A stretch of 46,214 nucleotides of DNA. Origin: an uncultured Paracoccaceae bacterium. Lineage in GTDB: Bacteria > Pseudomonadota > Alphaproteobacteria > Rhodobacterales > Rhodobacteraceae. Shown piece after piece: positions 25,467 through 34,555 of the stretch. The notes beneath the pieces are model-generated. The model was not told the DNA's origin and ran no database searches. It saw only the letters and a list, made by a program, of their open reading frames with translations. Both the position numbers and the translations under genes were made by a program. The stretch's first letter is position 1. Every line of letters starts with the position of its first letter. The DNA is taken from positions 1-46,214 of the forward strand of contig CALDUK010000028.1 of NCBI GenBank assembly GCA_937924905.1, written 5' to 3'.

Positions 25467-26924
25467 TCAGATGGCGGCGATCCCGACCAGAACCGACAGG
25501 ATGATGATCAACTGGCTTGTGCGGTCGGTGGTGGCATAGATGATCGGGTCGTCATCCATTTCGCCGCGATGGGTCGCCATGATCATGCGCAGCATCCAGT
25601 ACAGCAGCATCGGGCAGATCAGCCAAAGAAACTCGGGCCGGTCATAGAGCTGCTGGATGTCGTCTGAACTGATGTAAAGCGCCAGAACCAGAACCGCGGC
25701 ATGGCCTGCGGCAATCGCCATGCCGCGCAGGATCGGCAGGTCATCGACCTCATAGGCGCGACCTTTCGATTCCCTGCTAGAGCGCAGCTGATCGGTCAGC
25801 TCGGCCTGGCGTTTGACGGCGGCAAGGCCAAGAAAGACAAACATCGAAAAGCCCAGCATCCAGGGCGACAGCTCGGTTGCAGAGGCCGCACCGCCTGCGA
25901 TGATCCGCACCGTATAAAGCGCGGCCAGCATCAGCACATCGACAATAAGCTTGCGCTTGAGCCAGAGCGAATAGGCGAATGTGGCCGTCAGATAGATGAT
26001 CATCACCGCGATGAAATGCAGGCTGCCCGTGGCAAGCCCCAGGACAAGTGCGGCCAGCAACAGGACGGCGGCCAATCCAACCCCTGTCGTCGCGGTCAGA
26101 TCGCCGGCTGCAAAGGGGCGTTTGCATTTGCGGGGATGGGCGCGGTCGGCGCTTAGATCGACAAGATCGTTGATCACATAGACGGCCGAGGCGGTCATGC
26201 AGAACGCAAAAAAGCCCAGCACCACCATCCCGAGCTTCGAGAGATCATGGGCGGCCAGCACCGGCAGGAACAAAAGGATGTTCTTTGACCATTGATGGGG
26301 GCGCAGCGCCTTTAGCATCGCGCGCGCCTTGCCGGTGGGCGGATCGATATGGGCAATGTTTGGATTGGCGCGCGCGGCGGCGTGGCGCAGGCCCGTATTG
26401 GTCTGCACGGTGATGGCCTTGCGCGCCGCTGCCCAGACCGGCAAATCCGCTTTGGAATCCCCGATATAGTCAAACATTTTCGCACCGAAATGTTCGGTCA
26501 GAAAGGCCGCCTTGGCCGCGCCTTTCAGATTTTGCCCTTCGGCCGATCCATAGGCTTCGTCAAACAGCCCGGTCGTTTCAGCAACGGCGGTGACCTGTCG
26601 GTGATCCGCGGCCGAAACCAGTGCGGTACGGCGTCCGGCGGCGCGGGCGGCGCGCACCATCTCGATCACCGCGTCATTCAGGGGCAGCGTGTTCGGATCA
26701 AGAACAGTCTTGTCGGCCAGCCGGGCTTTCAGGCCCGCCCGTCCTTCGGACAGCCAGCCCGGCAGCTTGCGCAATTGCGCGGGCTGATGCGTGACCAGGC
26801 CCAGAAGGGCCTCGTGCAATGTATCGGTGCGGCTGAGTGTGCCGTCGAGATCGACGACCAGCGTAATATGCGTGTCGGCACCGGATGTCCCTGCTGTCTC
26901 GGGCAGAGTTGTGTCGGCCACCAT
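25467..26924 (-). CDS. HAD phosphatase-UbiA prenyltransferase fusion, DPPR synthase-like
   Basis: Residues about 20-200 form a HAD domain (VVDLDGTLSRTDTL, then FDYIGDSKADLPVW). Residues about 205-485 form a UbiA membrane domain with eight to nine helices. The two aspartate motifs are NDLVDLSADRAHPRKCKRPF and KRKLIVDVLML. The order resembles decaprenyl-phosphate phosphoribosyltransferase/phosphatase systems, which make a lipid-linked pentose phosphate and remove the 5-phosphate. Here the two activities would sit in one protein. In a polysaccharide locus it might supply a lipid-linked pentose, which is inference. AGGGG precedes the ATG. Confidence 0.8.
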   Translation of the reverse strand: MVADTTLPETAGTSGADTHITLVVDLDGTLSRTDTLHEALLGLVTHQPAQLRKLPGWLSEGRAGLKARLADKTVLDPNTLPLNDAVIEMVRAARAAGRRTALVSAADHRQVTAVAETTGLFDEAYGSAEGQNLKGAAKAAFLTEHFGAKMFDYIGDSKADLPVWAAARKAITVQTNTGLRHAAARANPNIAHIDPPTGKARAMLKALRPHQWSKNILLFLPVLAAHDLSKLGMVVLGFFAFCMTASAVYVINDLVDLSADRAHPRKCKRPFAAGDLTATTGVGLAAVLLLAALVLGLATGSLHFIAVMIIYLTATFAYSLWLKRKLIVDVLMLAALYTVRIIAGGAASATELSPWMLGFSMFVFLGLAAVKRQAELTDQLRSSRESKGRAYEVDDLPILRGMAIAAGHAAVLVLALYISSDDIQQLYDRPEFLWLICPMLLYWMLRMIMATHRGEMDDDPIIYATTDRTSQLIIILSVLVGIAAI

Positions 26925-26998
26925 GAAATAGACCCCTGTTTACCAATGGGGCCGACCATAGACGAGCCGGTAGGGCACCGCCAACACACCTGGCGAGA

Positions 26999-28153
26999 TC
27001 AGGCGCTTGCTGCGACTTTCAGGCCGCGTCCGGCCTGGCGGGCCTGCACCGCCTGACGGGCCAGGGTTTCAATCTGTGCCGCCCAATTGCCCCAGGACAG
27101 GCTTAGGCGCGCGCGGTCAAATCCCGCATCCGACATAAAGGCGTGGGCGTCGCGGTCTTCGGTCAATTTGGTGATCGCTGTGGCCCAGGTTTTGGGCGGG
27201 GTCAGTTGCGGCAAAATCCGGCCCGCGCCGCCCGTGCCGATCAGCGATGCGATGCCGCCGGTGTCTGCCGCCAGAACCGGGGTGCCATGGGCCATCGCTT
27301 CGGCCACGACCATGGGCGAACAATCGGCCCGCGACGGCAGCACCAAAAGATGCGCGGTGCGATACAGCCGGGCCAGCCGGGCCGCATCGCGCCGACGGTT
27401 TTTGTTCAGAAACCCCACATAGCGGATGCCCGGGGCGTTTTGGTGTTCTTCCGGACAGCGCCCGACGATGGTCAGCGTCGCATCGCGCCCCGAGGCCCGC
27501 AATTGGCGCAGCGCCTCGACCGCGATATCCCCGCCTTTGCGGGCCCAGTCGACCCCGACAAAAAGCAGATTGAGCTTTGACAGAGACGGTTTTTCAGACC
27601 GCGTTTCCGGCAGGTGGTCGAAATTCACCCCGAATGGCACGGTTGCGGGACACAGCCCGGCGCGGCCCAGATCGGCTGCCGCCCGCGCTGCGATCTGATC
27701 CGAGGAATAGACCAGAAGATCGGCCGTTTCTGCCAGCCGGGTCTCAACCGCATCGGCTGCCGCAGGCACCGTCCAGCCATAGGCCTCGCGCAGAAAGGCG
27801 GGGGTGGCATCGGTGACATGCAGGATTGGCAGGTCCGGGCGAAGGGCCGACAGCTGATCCAGTTCGGGGCTGGCGACCAGCCCCACCACCGCATCCAGCC
27901 CGCCGGTCTCAAGGCCTGCGACATCGAAAACAGGCGCCTTGCGTCTGAGAAGCCGGTCGACCCGCCCTGTGGGCTGATGTCCAAGAACGCGCGTCGTCAG
28001 TGTATCGCGCGCCAAAAGCGCCTTGGCAGCAAAATAGGGCGTGCCCGAGAAATTGCGCCGGTCATAGGGATTGTGCGGTGTCAGAAAGCCCAATGTCAGA
28101 TCAGACGGGGTGTCATTGGCAGAGACGGGGCGTGCAAAAACGTGAGCGGTCAT
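26999..28153 (-). CDS. Glycosyltransferase family 4 protein
   Basis: This is a 384-residue GT-B enzyme. It has the N-terminal GFLTPHNPYDRRNFSGTPYF, the central LLFVGVDWARKGGDIAVEAL and the GT4 donor site SRADCSPMVVAEAMAHGTPV. GGAGG lies 5 nt before the ATG. It is 74 nt downstream... on the same strand it precedes the HAD-UbiA gene by 74 bp, so the two may be cotranscribed. The donor and acceptor cannot be read from sequence. The 178-bp gap to the divergent spike base gene must hold both promoters. Confidence 0.88.
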   Translation of the reverse strand: MTAHVFARPVSANDTPSDLTLGFLTPHNPYDRRNFSGTPYFAAKALLARDTLTTRVLGHQPTGRVDRLLRRKAPVFDVAGLETGGLDAVVGLVASPELDQLSALRPDLPILHVTDATPAFLREAYGWTVPAAADAVETRLAETADLLVYSSDQIAARAAADLGRAGLCPATVPFGVNFDHLPETRSEKPSLSKLNLLFVGVDWARKGGDIAVEALRQLRASGRDATLTIVGRCPEEHQNAPGIRYVGFLNKNRRRDAARLARLYRTAHLLVLPSRADCSPMVVAEAMAHGTPVLAADTGGIASLIGTGGAGRILPQLTPPKTWATAITKLTEDRDAHAFMSDAGFDRARLSLSWGNWAAQIETLARQAVQARQAGRGLKVAASA

Positions 28154-28331
28154 CGGACCTCCGTTGACCTCTCACCCTGGCTTGGGTTGTCGCGCGTCTT
28201 GGTTACCGGGGGGTTAAGCGGGGTGTCATGCGTTGCGGTTTTGCGCACCCGCCCGCACGCCCTGTTGATCCTATGGAAGGGATCGCGCGCCTAATCAGCG
28301 CGAGACGTGCATTTTCTGCAAGGAGAACCTT

Positions 28332-28592
28332 ATGTCCAATGCCTTTGGAACCCGTCATCGCCGGCCGACCGATCCGGCGGTATCCGTGTTCGATATCACG
28401 CCAAGCGACACAATCGATCTGGGTCAGGTCACCACCGCGCTGAACGTGGCCACGCCCGGCACGGTGCGGGTCACAAGCGTGGATGGCTCGGTGTCGGATG
28501 TGACCGTGCATCCCGGCGCCGCCTTTCCCATTCAGGTCACACGGGTGTGGCTGACGGGCACGACGGCGACCGGTATTCGCGGTCTGTACTGA
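28332..28592 (+). CDS. Spike base protein of the RCAP_Rcc01079 (GTA head spike) family
   Basis: This 86-residue beta-rich protein is recognised from the pattern FDITPSDTIDLGQVTTALNV, then TRVWLTGTTATGIRGLY. That pattern matches the small spike base protein of the R. capsulatus gene transfer agent, whose head spikes bind the cell capsule. There is no signal peptide. A strong AAGGAGA lies 6 nt before the ATG. The gene stands alone, divergent from a glycosyltransferase and convergent with an oxygenase. In an EPS plasmid it may be a polysaccharide-binding spike part, but no head, tail or packaging gene is present here. Confidence 0.82.
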   Translation: MSNAFGTRHRRPTDPAVSVFDITPSDTIDLGQVTTALNVATPGTVRVTSVDGSVSDVTVHPGAAFPIQVTRVWLTGTTATGIRGLY

Positions 28593-28595
28593 CGG

Positions 28596-28632
28596 GATGT
28601 GCCGCCGGGCCTAAAGCCCGAGGCGGCGCATC
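28596..28632. terminator. Convergent hairpin between spike base gene and oxygenase
   Basis: GATGTGCCGCC plus GGGC (28596-28610) pairs with GCCC, a GA bulge and GGCGGCGCATC (28616-28632) around a 5-nt loop holding the oxygenase stop codon. It is GC-rich and strong but lacks a T tract. It probably separates the two convergent transcripts. Confidence 0.55.
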
Positions 28633-29456
28633 ACATTGCGCGATTTGCGATAGACCACGGGCGGCAACAATTCCTTGGCATAATGCCCCATCTTGTCGGC
28701 CGTGGTGGCGCGGTAATCGTTCGATCCCGGGCGCGGCTTGAACAGCGTCGAATGCTCGGGCCGTGAATCGTCCCATGTCGCCGTATAGTAATACAGCGCA
28801 ATCGACATCCGCGGCAGCCCGTCGGGATGGTTCACCGGTTCGGGGTTGCCATGCCAGGTGTCCGATCCGGTCGAGAAGCAGCACATGCGGTTTTCGGTCG
28901 GCGTGAAGCTGGCGACCTTCTTTTCCATCGGTTTGTTCCAGACCTCGAACGATCCGCCCCATTCTTCTTTCCAGGGCGGGTTCAGGTAGATCAGCACATT
29001 CAACCGGCGTTCCAGCCGCATCTGCTTGTGGACGTTGAAATCGGCGTGGATGTTCAGATAGCCGCCATTCAGCGTCTTATGGATGCCGGCGCCGATGTAA
29101 TACGGATCGGGGATCAGCCCCTTGATCCCGGTCATTTCTTCCAGAAACAGAATGAACGGTCGGGAATTGAACGACTGAAACAGGTGGCGCGAGTAATCCG
29201 GCAAACGGTCGGGATTATACTGCGATTTCAGCTTTTCTTCCGCAGCATCGAAACTGTCTTCTGCCGATGGCAGACTGTCCAGATCGGCCCGCACCCGTTC
29301 GATGATCGGCATCGGCAGGAAGTTGTCGATACAGATGTGATCATAAGGGTCACGCCCCTGATAGCTGTCGGCAAATTTCGCACCAATTTCCTTGGCGGTT
29401 TTTGTCTCAAGCGTCAGTGCGTCGACATCGAAGGGAATAACGGGAGAATCGGCCAT
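28611..29456 (-). CDS. 2-oxoglutarate/Fe(II)-dependent oxygenase, prolyl hydroxylase-like
   Basis: This is a 281-residue soluble oxygenase. The iron triad is His137 and Asp139 in NIHADFN and His202 in DTWHGNP. The arginine in RMSIALYYY would bind 2-oxoglutarate. The jelly-roll strands include RRLNVLIYLNPPW and GGSFEVW. I chose ATG 29456 (MADSPVIPFD), with AGGTGACGAG upstream, over one 54 bases earlier. Its substrate is unknown. In polysaccharide loci such enzymes may hydroxylate a sugar or a lipid-linked intermediate, which is a guess. Confidence 0.85.
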   Translation of the reverse strand: MADSPVIPFDVDALTLETKTAKEIGAKFADSYQGRDPYDHICIDNFLPMPIIERVRADLDSLPSAEDSFDAAEEKLKSQYNPDRLPDYSRHLFQSFNSRPFILFLEEMTGIKGLIPDPYYIGAGIHKTLNGGYLNIHADFNVHKQMRLERRLNVLIYLNPPWKEEWGGSFEVWNKPMEKKVASFTPTENRMCCFSTGSDTWHGNPEPVNHPDGLPRMSIALYYYTATWDDSRPEHSTLFKPRPGSNDYRATTADKMGHYAKELLPPVVYRKSRNVMRRLGL

Positions 29457-29642
29457 GGGTCTCGTCACCTGATAAATTACACCTGAGGGGACATAGCGCA
29501 GGTGCAGCATGAGGCCAAGAAAACATGATGCATCCCTGCGTCACTTGTGCCGAGATGTGCCTTGCCGACAACGCAGGACTTGGTGATTTGCCGCGTTGCG
29601 GCGTATGGTGACGTTATTCTGCCAGTGTTTGTGAGTGTACCT

Positions 29643-30572
29643 ATGGATCGTCGCTATCTCGTCGTGTCTCCTTGTCGCAATGAAGCCGAGTATATGCGTC
29701 GCACACTTGATTCCATGGTGGCGCAGACCCTGACGCCTGCGCTTTGGGTGATCGTTGATGACGGATCGACCGATGAAACCCCTGCCATCCTGGCCGAATA
29801 CGCCGGCAAGCATGACTGGATCCGGGTGGTTCCAAAGCCTGACCGGGGGCACCGGGCCGTCGGACCGGGCGTGATCGAAGCGTTTTATGCCGGTTTAGAG
29901 ACGGTACCCGATCTTGAAAGCTATGACGTGATCTCAAAGCTTGATCTCGATCTGGATCTGCCGCCGCGCTATTACGAGATCCTGATCGACCGCATGGTTG
30001 CCGATCCCCGGATCGGCACCTGTTCGGGCAAACCTTACATCACCCGTGGCAATGAACTGGTCTCGGAACGGCGCAGCGATGATATGTCGGTCGGCATGAC
30101 CAAGCTGTGGCGGCGCACCTGTTTTGAGGCCATCGACGGCGTTGTGCGCGAAGTCATGTGGGATGCGATTGACTGCCACAAGGCGCGTCAGCTGGGCTGG
30201 AAAGCCCTCAGCTGGGATGAGCCCGATCTGCGCTTTGAACATCTGCGCCCCATGGGGTCGAGCCAGGTCTCGATCTTTACCGGCAAACGCCGGCACGGGT
30301 TCGGCCAGTATTTCATGGGCAGTGACCCGCTCTATTTCATGGCCACAGCAGCGTTCCGCGCGATGGAACCGCCCTACCTTCTGGGGGGGCTTTCCATGCT
30401 TCAGGGGTTCTTTGGCGCGATGCTAAAGCGCGAACGCCAGCTTGATGACCCGGAACTGCGCCGCTTTATCCGGGCCTATCAGCGCCGCATCCTGTTCAAG
30501 GGGCGCGCAAAAGCCATGGCCGAAACCGAGGCCCAGCAGGCCCCGGTCTTTCAAGCCGCCCATTCGGTTTAA
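29643..30572 (+). CDS. Glycosyltransferase family 2 protein
   Basis: This is a 309-residue GT-A enzyme. It begins MDRRYLVVSPCRNEAEYM, followed by WVIVDDGSTDETP, the classical nucleotide-binding DDGS motif. The divalent-metal segment is KLDLDLDLPP and the acceptor part EVMWDAIDCHKARQLGWK. ATG 29643 is used because the family motif begins there. The earlier in-frame start would add 32 unrelated residues. It ends 6 nt from the stop of the convergent beta-helix gene. Confidence 0.9.
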   Translation: MDRRYLVVSPCRNEAEYMRRTLDSMVAQTLTPALWVIVDDGSTDETPAILAEYAGKHDWIRVVPKPDRGHRAVGPGVIEAFYAGLETVPDLESYDVISKLDLDLDLPPRYYEILIDRMVADPRIGTCSGKPYITRGNELVSERRSDDMSVGMTKLWRRTCFEAIDGVVREVMWDAIDCHKARQLGWKALSWDEPDLRFEHLRPMGSSQVSIFTGKRRHGFGQYFMGSDPLYFMATAAFRAMEPPYLLGGLSMLQGFFGAMLKRERQLDDPELRRFIRAYQRRILFKGRAKAMAETEAQQAPVFQAAHSV

Positions 30573-30578
30573 GCGCCG

Positions 30579-32816
30579 CTAGACCTCGATGGCCCCGCGG
30601 GACCGCGCGGTCCCGCGCGCTGTGCGGTAGAAATCGTGATAGGCCCGATATCCCTGCACGGCTGTATCGATGGCGGATGATCCGCCGCCTGGGCGTGGTT
30701 CGGGCACAGTGCCCGGATGGTTGGCATGGGCCTCGATCACCGGCAATTCGTCTTCCCTGATCGACGCGCGATCAAGTCTCAGATACCAGGTGCCAGACCA
30801 GGTCTGACCGCTGAAATTGCTGATCCGCACACCGGTGGGTTCGAACGCCACGGTGAAATGGCCAAGTTCCGCATGGAACAGCACATTGTTCACCCGGATC
30901 ATGTGGCGGGTATCGATGGTTTGGATCGCCTGCCAATACGCCTGATCCGTGGCCCCTGATGGCCCATGGCCGAACATGTCCTGCCGCCCGATCTGGGCAT
31001 AGGGCACGGTGAAGTTGCTGCCATTGGGAACCGAACCAACCGTACCGGTCTGGTGTTCGTAATTGTACCGCACCCCACGATAGCGCAGCGTCACGCCCGG
31101 AATGGGGTTTGACTGCGATGTGTTGACCGGTTGATGAGCCACGATCGGGTTGTTGCTTTGCGGCACATGGGCGACGTTGTTTTCTTCGGTGTAATCCGTG
31201 AAGGCGCCGGTATGGGTGGCCATCGACATGTTCGCATCCGCGAACATCGACAAAAGCGTGTTGTTATAGATCGCCACCGGGGCGTTCGTGTTGCCGGGCC
31301 CGGGCACATCGGTTTCAAAGGCAAACATGCTGGTCGGCGTGTTGGGCCCCCAAATCGGCACATCCGGCATATAACCAATGCAATTCCGCGCTGTGAAACC
31401 GCCCCGATGCACCCGCACAAGCGCCCCAAAGGTGCGCGCCGTCCCGACCAGCAAGGCCCGGTCCAGCAGGATATTGCCCGGATGGTCGGTTTTCTCGGGG
31501 CTTTCGCCGGTGATGCGGATCACGTTGTACCCGCCTTCGCAGACCACCCGGTCCACCACGACCGAGGTGTTCACCGCCCCGTTGCCACCAAAGCGCAGGC
31601 TGGGGTTCTGGTTCAGATACTGGCCCGACCAGCCGGTGATGTTGAACACATCCGTGCAGGACATATAGATGTCGCGGCAATCTTCGTCGCGGAAGCCGGA
31701 ATTGATATTGTAGAATGCAGGCTCCTTGCGCCCACCGTTCAAAGCATCCGGATGCTGGGCCAGACGACAGCCCAGGACGTAAAGCTTGCCGCCCCGCACG
31801 TTCTGACAATAGATGCCATAGCCACGCCAGTTGGTGCTGACACAATCGGCGAACATGATCTTTGCATCGCCCGTGCGCGCATGTCCCTGGCTTGGGTTCA
31901 TCGCATACCCACCCGAGACACTGCATTTATGCACACAGATCGCCGGGGCATCGGTTTTCATCAGGTTCCAGGCAAACCCGCCATTGGTCACGCCCAGTTC
32001 CTGCGTTGCATCCCAATTGCCGACGAAAGACAGATTTTGCATCGTGATCTGCGTCTCGCCGTCGCCGGTCCAGCTTAGCATCGCAATCTCGCTGTCGGCA
32101 GCGGCGCGCAAGGTGACCGGGGTGCCGTCCCATGTATCAACATGGGTCAGACGCCCGTTGTGGATCCGAAGCGAGAAATTCGAGATATCCTCGCCACCCT
32201 TGAACGACAGCCGGGTCGGATTGGACCGGGCTTCAAGCGTGTTTCTCAGGCTTGCCAGATCCGAGACAAGCACCCCGTTGGGCGCGCCGGTGAAATCGCC
32301 GTCCGCGGCGAAAACAACCGTATTTGACTGGGAATAGTGACTGTCTGCGCTGGCAACTGTCACCGTGGTCGATGCCACGCCGGTGGTGCCATTGGAATCC
32401 ACAGCCCAAAGATTGACCGTATAGGTGCCGGGCTCGGTCAGACAGAACCCGACGCGCTTGCCGTAAGCGACATTGGCGTTGTTCCAGCCCTGCACCATGT
32501 TCTCGGGCGCCGCATAGGGTGGCAAGGGCGCCCCATCGATGGTCCAGACAAAGGTGATCTCGTGAAAACTGGGATCATAGGTCTCGCCCGGCCCCGGGCC
32601 ACCGCTGACATCAAAACCGGAAATGCCAATCGCCTCCAGCCAGATTGGCGCAGGCGCCACCACATTCGGGGCGGTGGACATCAGAATATCTATATCGGCC
32701 ATGGCACCACTTTGACCCCAACTTGCAATCGAATTGGCCGCGTCATGCCCCGACTGCAACGCCGAAACAGACACAGAAGATCCTAGCAAGAAACCGTTGA
32801 ATGTAAAAGCAGGCAT
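30579..32816 (-). CDS. Spike-like protein with PKD-like domain and right-handed beta-helix
   Basis: The product is a 745-residue beta-structured protein. After a short N-terminus comes a PKD/Ig-like domain (about residues 50-145, ending GTYTVNLWAVDSNGTTGVAS). A pectate-lyase-like beta-helix follows from VVFAADGDFTGAPNGVL (about 160) to about 520, rich in short Asn/Gly turns. The C-terminal domain ends DFYRTARGTARSRGAIEV. There is no signal peptide. ATG 32816 overlaps the preceding stop (TGATG). The fold suits a tailspike or a polysaccharide-binding or polysaccharide-cleaving protein. It is the last gene of a coupled three-gene unit. A precise function cannot be named. Confidence 0.72.
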   Translation of the reverse strand: MPAFTFNGFLLGSSVSVSALQSGHDAANSIASWGQSGAMADIDILMSTAPNVVAPAPIWLEAIGISGFDVSGGPGPGETYDPSFHEITFVWTIDGAPLPPYAAPENMVQGWNNANVAYGKRVGFCLTEPGTYTVNLWAVDSNGTTGVASTTVTVASADSHYSQSNTVVFAADGDFTGAPNGVLVSDLASLRNTLEARSNPTRLSFKGGEDISNFSLRIHNGRLTHVDTWDGTPVTLRAAADSEIAMLSWTGDGETQITMQNLSFVGNWDATQELGVTNGGFAWNLMKTDAPAICVHKCSVSGGYAMNPSQGHARTGDAKIMFADCVSTNWRGYGIYCQNVRGGKLYVLGCRLAQHPDALNGGRKEPAFYNINSGFRDEDCRDIYMSCTDVFNITGWSGQYLNQNPSLRFGGNGAVNTSVVVDRVVCEGGYNVIRITGESPEKTDHPGNILLDRALLVGTARTFGALVRVHRGGFTARNCIGYMPDVPIWGPNTPTSMFAFETDVPGPGNTNAPVAIYNNTLLSMFADANMSMATHTGAFTDYTEENNVAHVPQSNNPIVAHQPVNTSQSNPIPGVTLRYRGVRYNYEHQTGTVGSVPNGSNFTVPYAQIGRQDMFGHGPSGATDQAYWQAIQTIDTRHMIRVNNVLFHAELGHFTVAFEPTGVRISNFSGQTWSGTWYLRLDRASIREDELPVIEAHANHPGTVPEPRPGGGSSAIDTAVQGYRAYHDFYRTARGTARSRGAIEV

Positions 32817-34240
32817 CAGCTTAGACCCCACTTTGTCGAAAGATAGGCGTGGTGGTCTGAGCGATTGCCGACATCTTCGGTCACGATGATCTCGCCCACC
32901 GATCCGCTGACCCAGGAATTTTTCGACCGGTTCGTCATGGCAAGAAAGGTCACAGATGGCGAGATCTGGGTCAGATAGGTCATGGTCGCGCGCAAACCGT
33001 CCGAAACATAGATCTCGGCTTCACCACTGCCGGATTGATCAAACACCGCCGAGACGATGACCGGCCCGGAAAACGGCCCGCCGCTCAATGTCGTGCCACT
33101 GCCGATCAGACCAGGGTTCAACCGCCCGTCGAACTGGCTGGGATGGTTGGCGTCGATCTGGAAATCGGCCTCGGCATCGACCCCGAAAATAGCGGCATAT
33201 TCGCTTGAGACCGCGTCGATCTCGAGCACGAAGTGAAACGCGATATCGCCCGAGGCGGGCACACCCAGCGTCATTTCCATCAGATCATTGTCGAAATTCA
33301 GCACATTGCGGCCGTTCAGCATGCGACTGCCGGTTTCGGGGCGGCGGACGCTTTGCGTCTGAACCAGCGGATCGCCCCCGGCCTTGTTGGCCCAGGATGA
33401 CACCACGCCGCCGGTTTCCGTCAGCGTACCGGCATCATCAGCATCCCACCAGCCGATCAGCTTGGCATCATCGCCGGGCTGAAAGCCCACGCCGATTGTA
33501 TCGCTCAGCGCCGTGCGCTGGCCAAACCCGTCGGTCAGGGTCTGCCCGACAGACAGTCCGGCACCGCCGATATCCGCCGCCGTTACAGTATAGGTCATGC
33601 CGGTCGCGCCCGGAATAACCGCGCCGCCCCGGCGCCATTGCCAGCCCTGCACCGGCAGGCCTGAACCTGTGTCGTAAATCCAAAGCCCGCCCGAGGCGGT
33701 CAGTTGCTCGCCTTCTGCGAACAGGCCGCTGATGGTCGGCCGGACCAGATTGATCGGCCCGCCCAGCAAATCGCCGGTATCGACCGTCCAGGTGCCTGCA
33801 AAAGCGGCAGGCGCGCTGACCGTGATCTCGATCGTGCTGGTCTCGGCGGTCACCACCAGTGTGTTTTCCGGCGAGATATCAATCGACAATTGCGGCTCGA
33901 CGATGGTGACATTGATCTGCCCTTGCCGCGTCAGCCCCTGATCGTCGGCCACCTCGTAGACCACAGTGTCGAACCCGGTCAGGCCCGGCGGGGGGGTGTA
34001 GGTCACAGTGTCGTCCGCTTCGGCCACAGCCGTCCCAAGCGCAGCCGAGGCCGAAACAAGCGAAATCGCCTGGCCTTCGGGGTCAAAGTCATTGGCCAGA
34101 ACCGCCACCGATGCAGACCCGCTGTCCTTGGCGATCGTCAGATCATCGTCCAGCGCGACAGGCGCCTTGTTGGTAAAGGACGAAAACCCGCCGGGGGGGC
34201 TGCCCATCCAGGTGTTGGCAGGATCAAGGATATCTCGCAT
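32816..34240 (-). CDS. Cadherin-like, Ig-like and lectin-fold protein of the spike module
   Basis: The product is a 474-residue modular protein. Residues about 24-115 are a cadherin-like repeat (ALDDDLTIAKDSGSASVAVL, then LANDFDPEGQAISLVS). Residues about 160-250 are an Ig-like domain of phage-structural type (WQWRRGGAVIPGATGMTYTV). Residues about 258-474 look like a concanavalin/laminin-G lectin fold, with LIGWWDADDAGTLTETGGVV and LNGRNVLNFDND. There is no signal peptide. Both ends overlap neighbours by 1 nt (TGATG). It probably binds sugar or links the small base protein to the beta-helix protein. That role is inferred from domains and order. Confidence 0.72.
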   Translation of the reverse strand: MRDILDPANTWMGSPPGGFSSFTNKAPVALDDDLTIAKDSGSASVAVLANDFDPEGQAISLVSASAALGTAVAEADDTVTYTPPPGLTGFDTVVYEVADDQGLTRQGQINVTIVEPQLSIDISPENTLVVTAETSTIEITVSAPAAFAGTWTVDTGDLLGGPINLVRPTISGLFAEGEQLTASGGLWIYDTGSGLPVQGWQWRRGGAVIPGATGMTYTVTAADIGGAGLSVGQTLTDGFGQRTALSDTIGVGFQPGDDAKLIGWWDADDAGTLTETGGVVSSWANKAGGDPLVQTQSVRRPETGSRMLNGRNVLNFDNDLMEMTLGVPASGDIAFHFVLEIDAVSSEYAAIFGVDAEADFQIDANHPSQFDGRLNPGLIGSGTTLSGGPFSGPVIVSAVFDQSGSGEAEIYVSDGLRATMTYLTQISPSVTFLAMTNRSKNSWVSGSVGEIIVTEDVGNRSDHHAYLSTKWGLS

Positions 34241-34473
34241 CAGACAGCCTCGCGCGCGATCAGTGCCTCGGTGACACCCTCCTTGCGGTACTGAACGCTC
34301 AGGCCGGCCGTGAAGCGCACGGCATGGTTTTCCTGAAGCGCAATGCCGTCTTCGGCCGCAGGCGAGGCTGAGGTGGTCACGAAAACACTGCCCTTCCGGG
34401 TCTGCCAGACCTCGTCCGTGCTCAGGGTGATGGGGGTGGACCAGCCGGTCGTCGCATCTGTGATCAAGGCCAT
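34240..34473 (-). CDS. Small beta-rich protein heading the spike module
   Basis: This 77-residue protein (ALITDATTGWSTPITLSTDE, later HAVRFTAGLSVQYRKEG) has no signal peptide or membrane segment. It resembles the small structural or base proteins that precede phage-type spike proteins, but I do not recognise a named family. A strong AAAGGAG lies 7 nt before the ATG. Its stop overlaps the next start (TGATG), so the three genes are translated as a coupled set. It may serve as the base of the spike, parallel to the 86-residue protein at 28332. Confidence 0.62.
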   Translation of the reverse strand: MALITDATTGWSTPITLSTDEVWQTRKGSVFVTTSASPAAEDGIALQENHAVRFTAGLSVQYRKEGVTEALIAREAV

Positions 34474-34555
34474 TCGAACGCTCCTTTGGGCATCTGGGAT
34501 TTGCCCGGGATGGTCCCGCGAGTTTCTTTCGATGCAGCTAAGTCACCGTGCGGTG

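Noticed and set aside
34474..34555. A small GGGA/TCCC repeat between the 77-residue gene and the sulfotransferase
   Set aside because: The arms are too short and GC-biased to call a terminator or operator.
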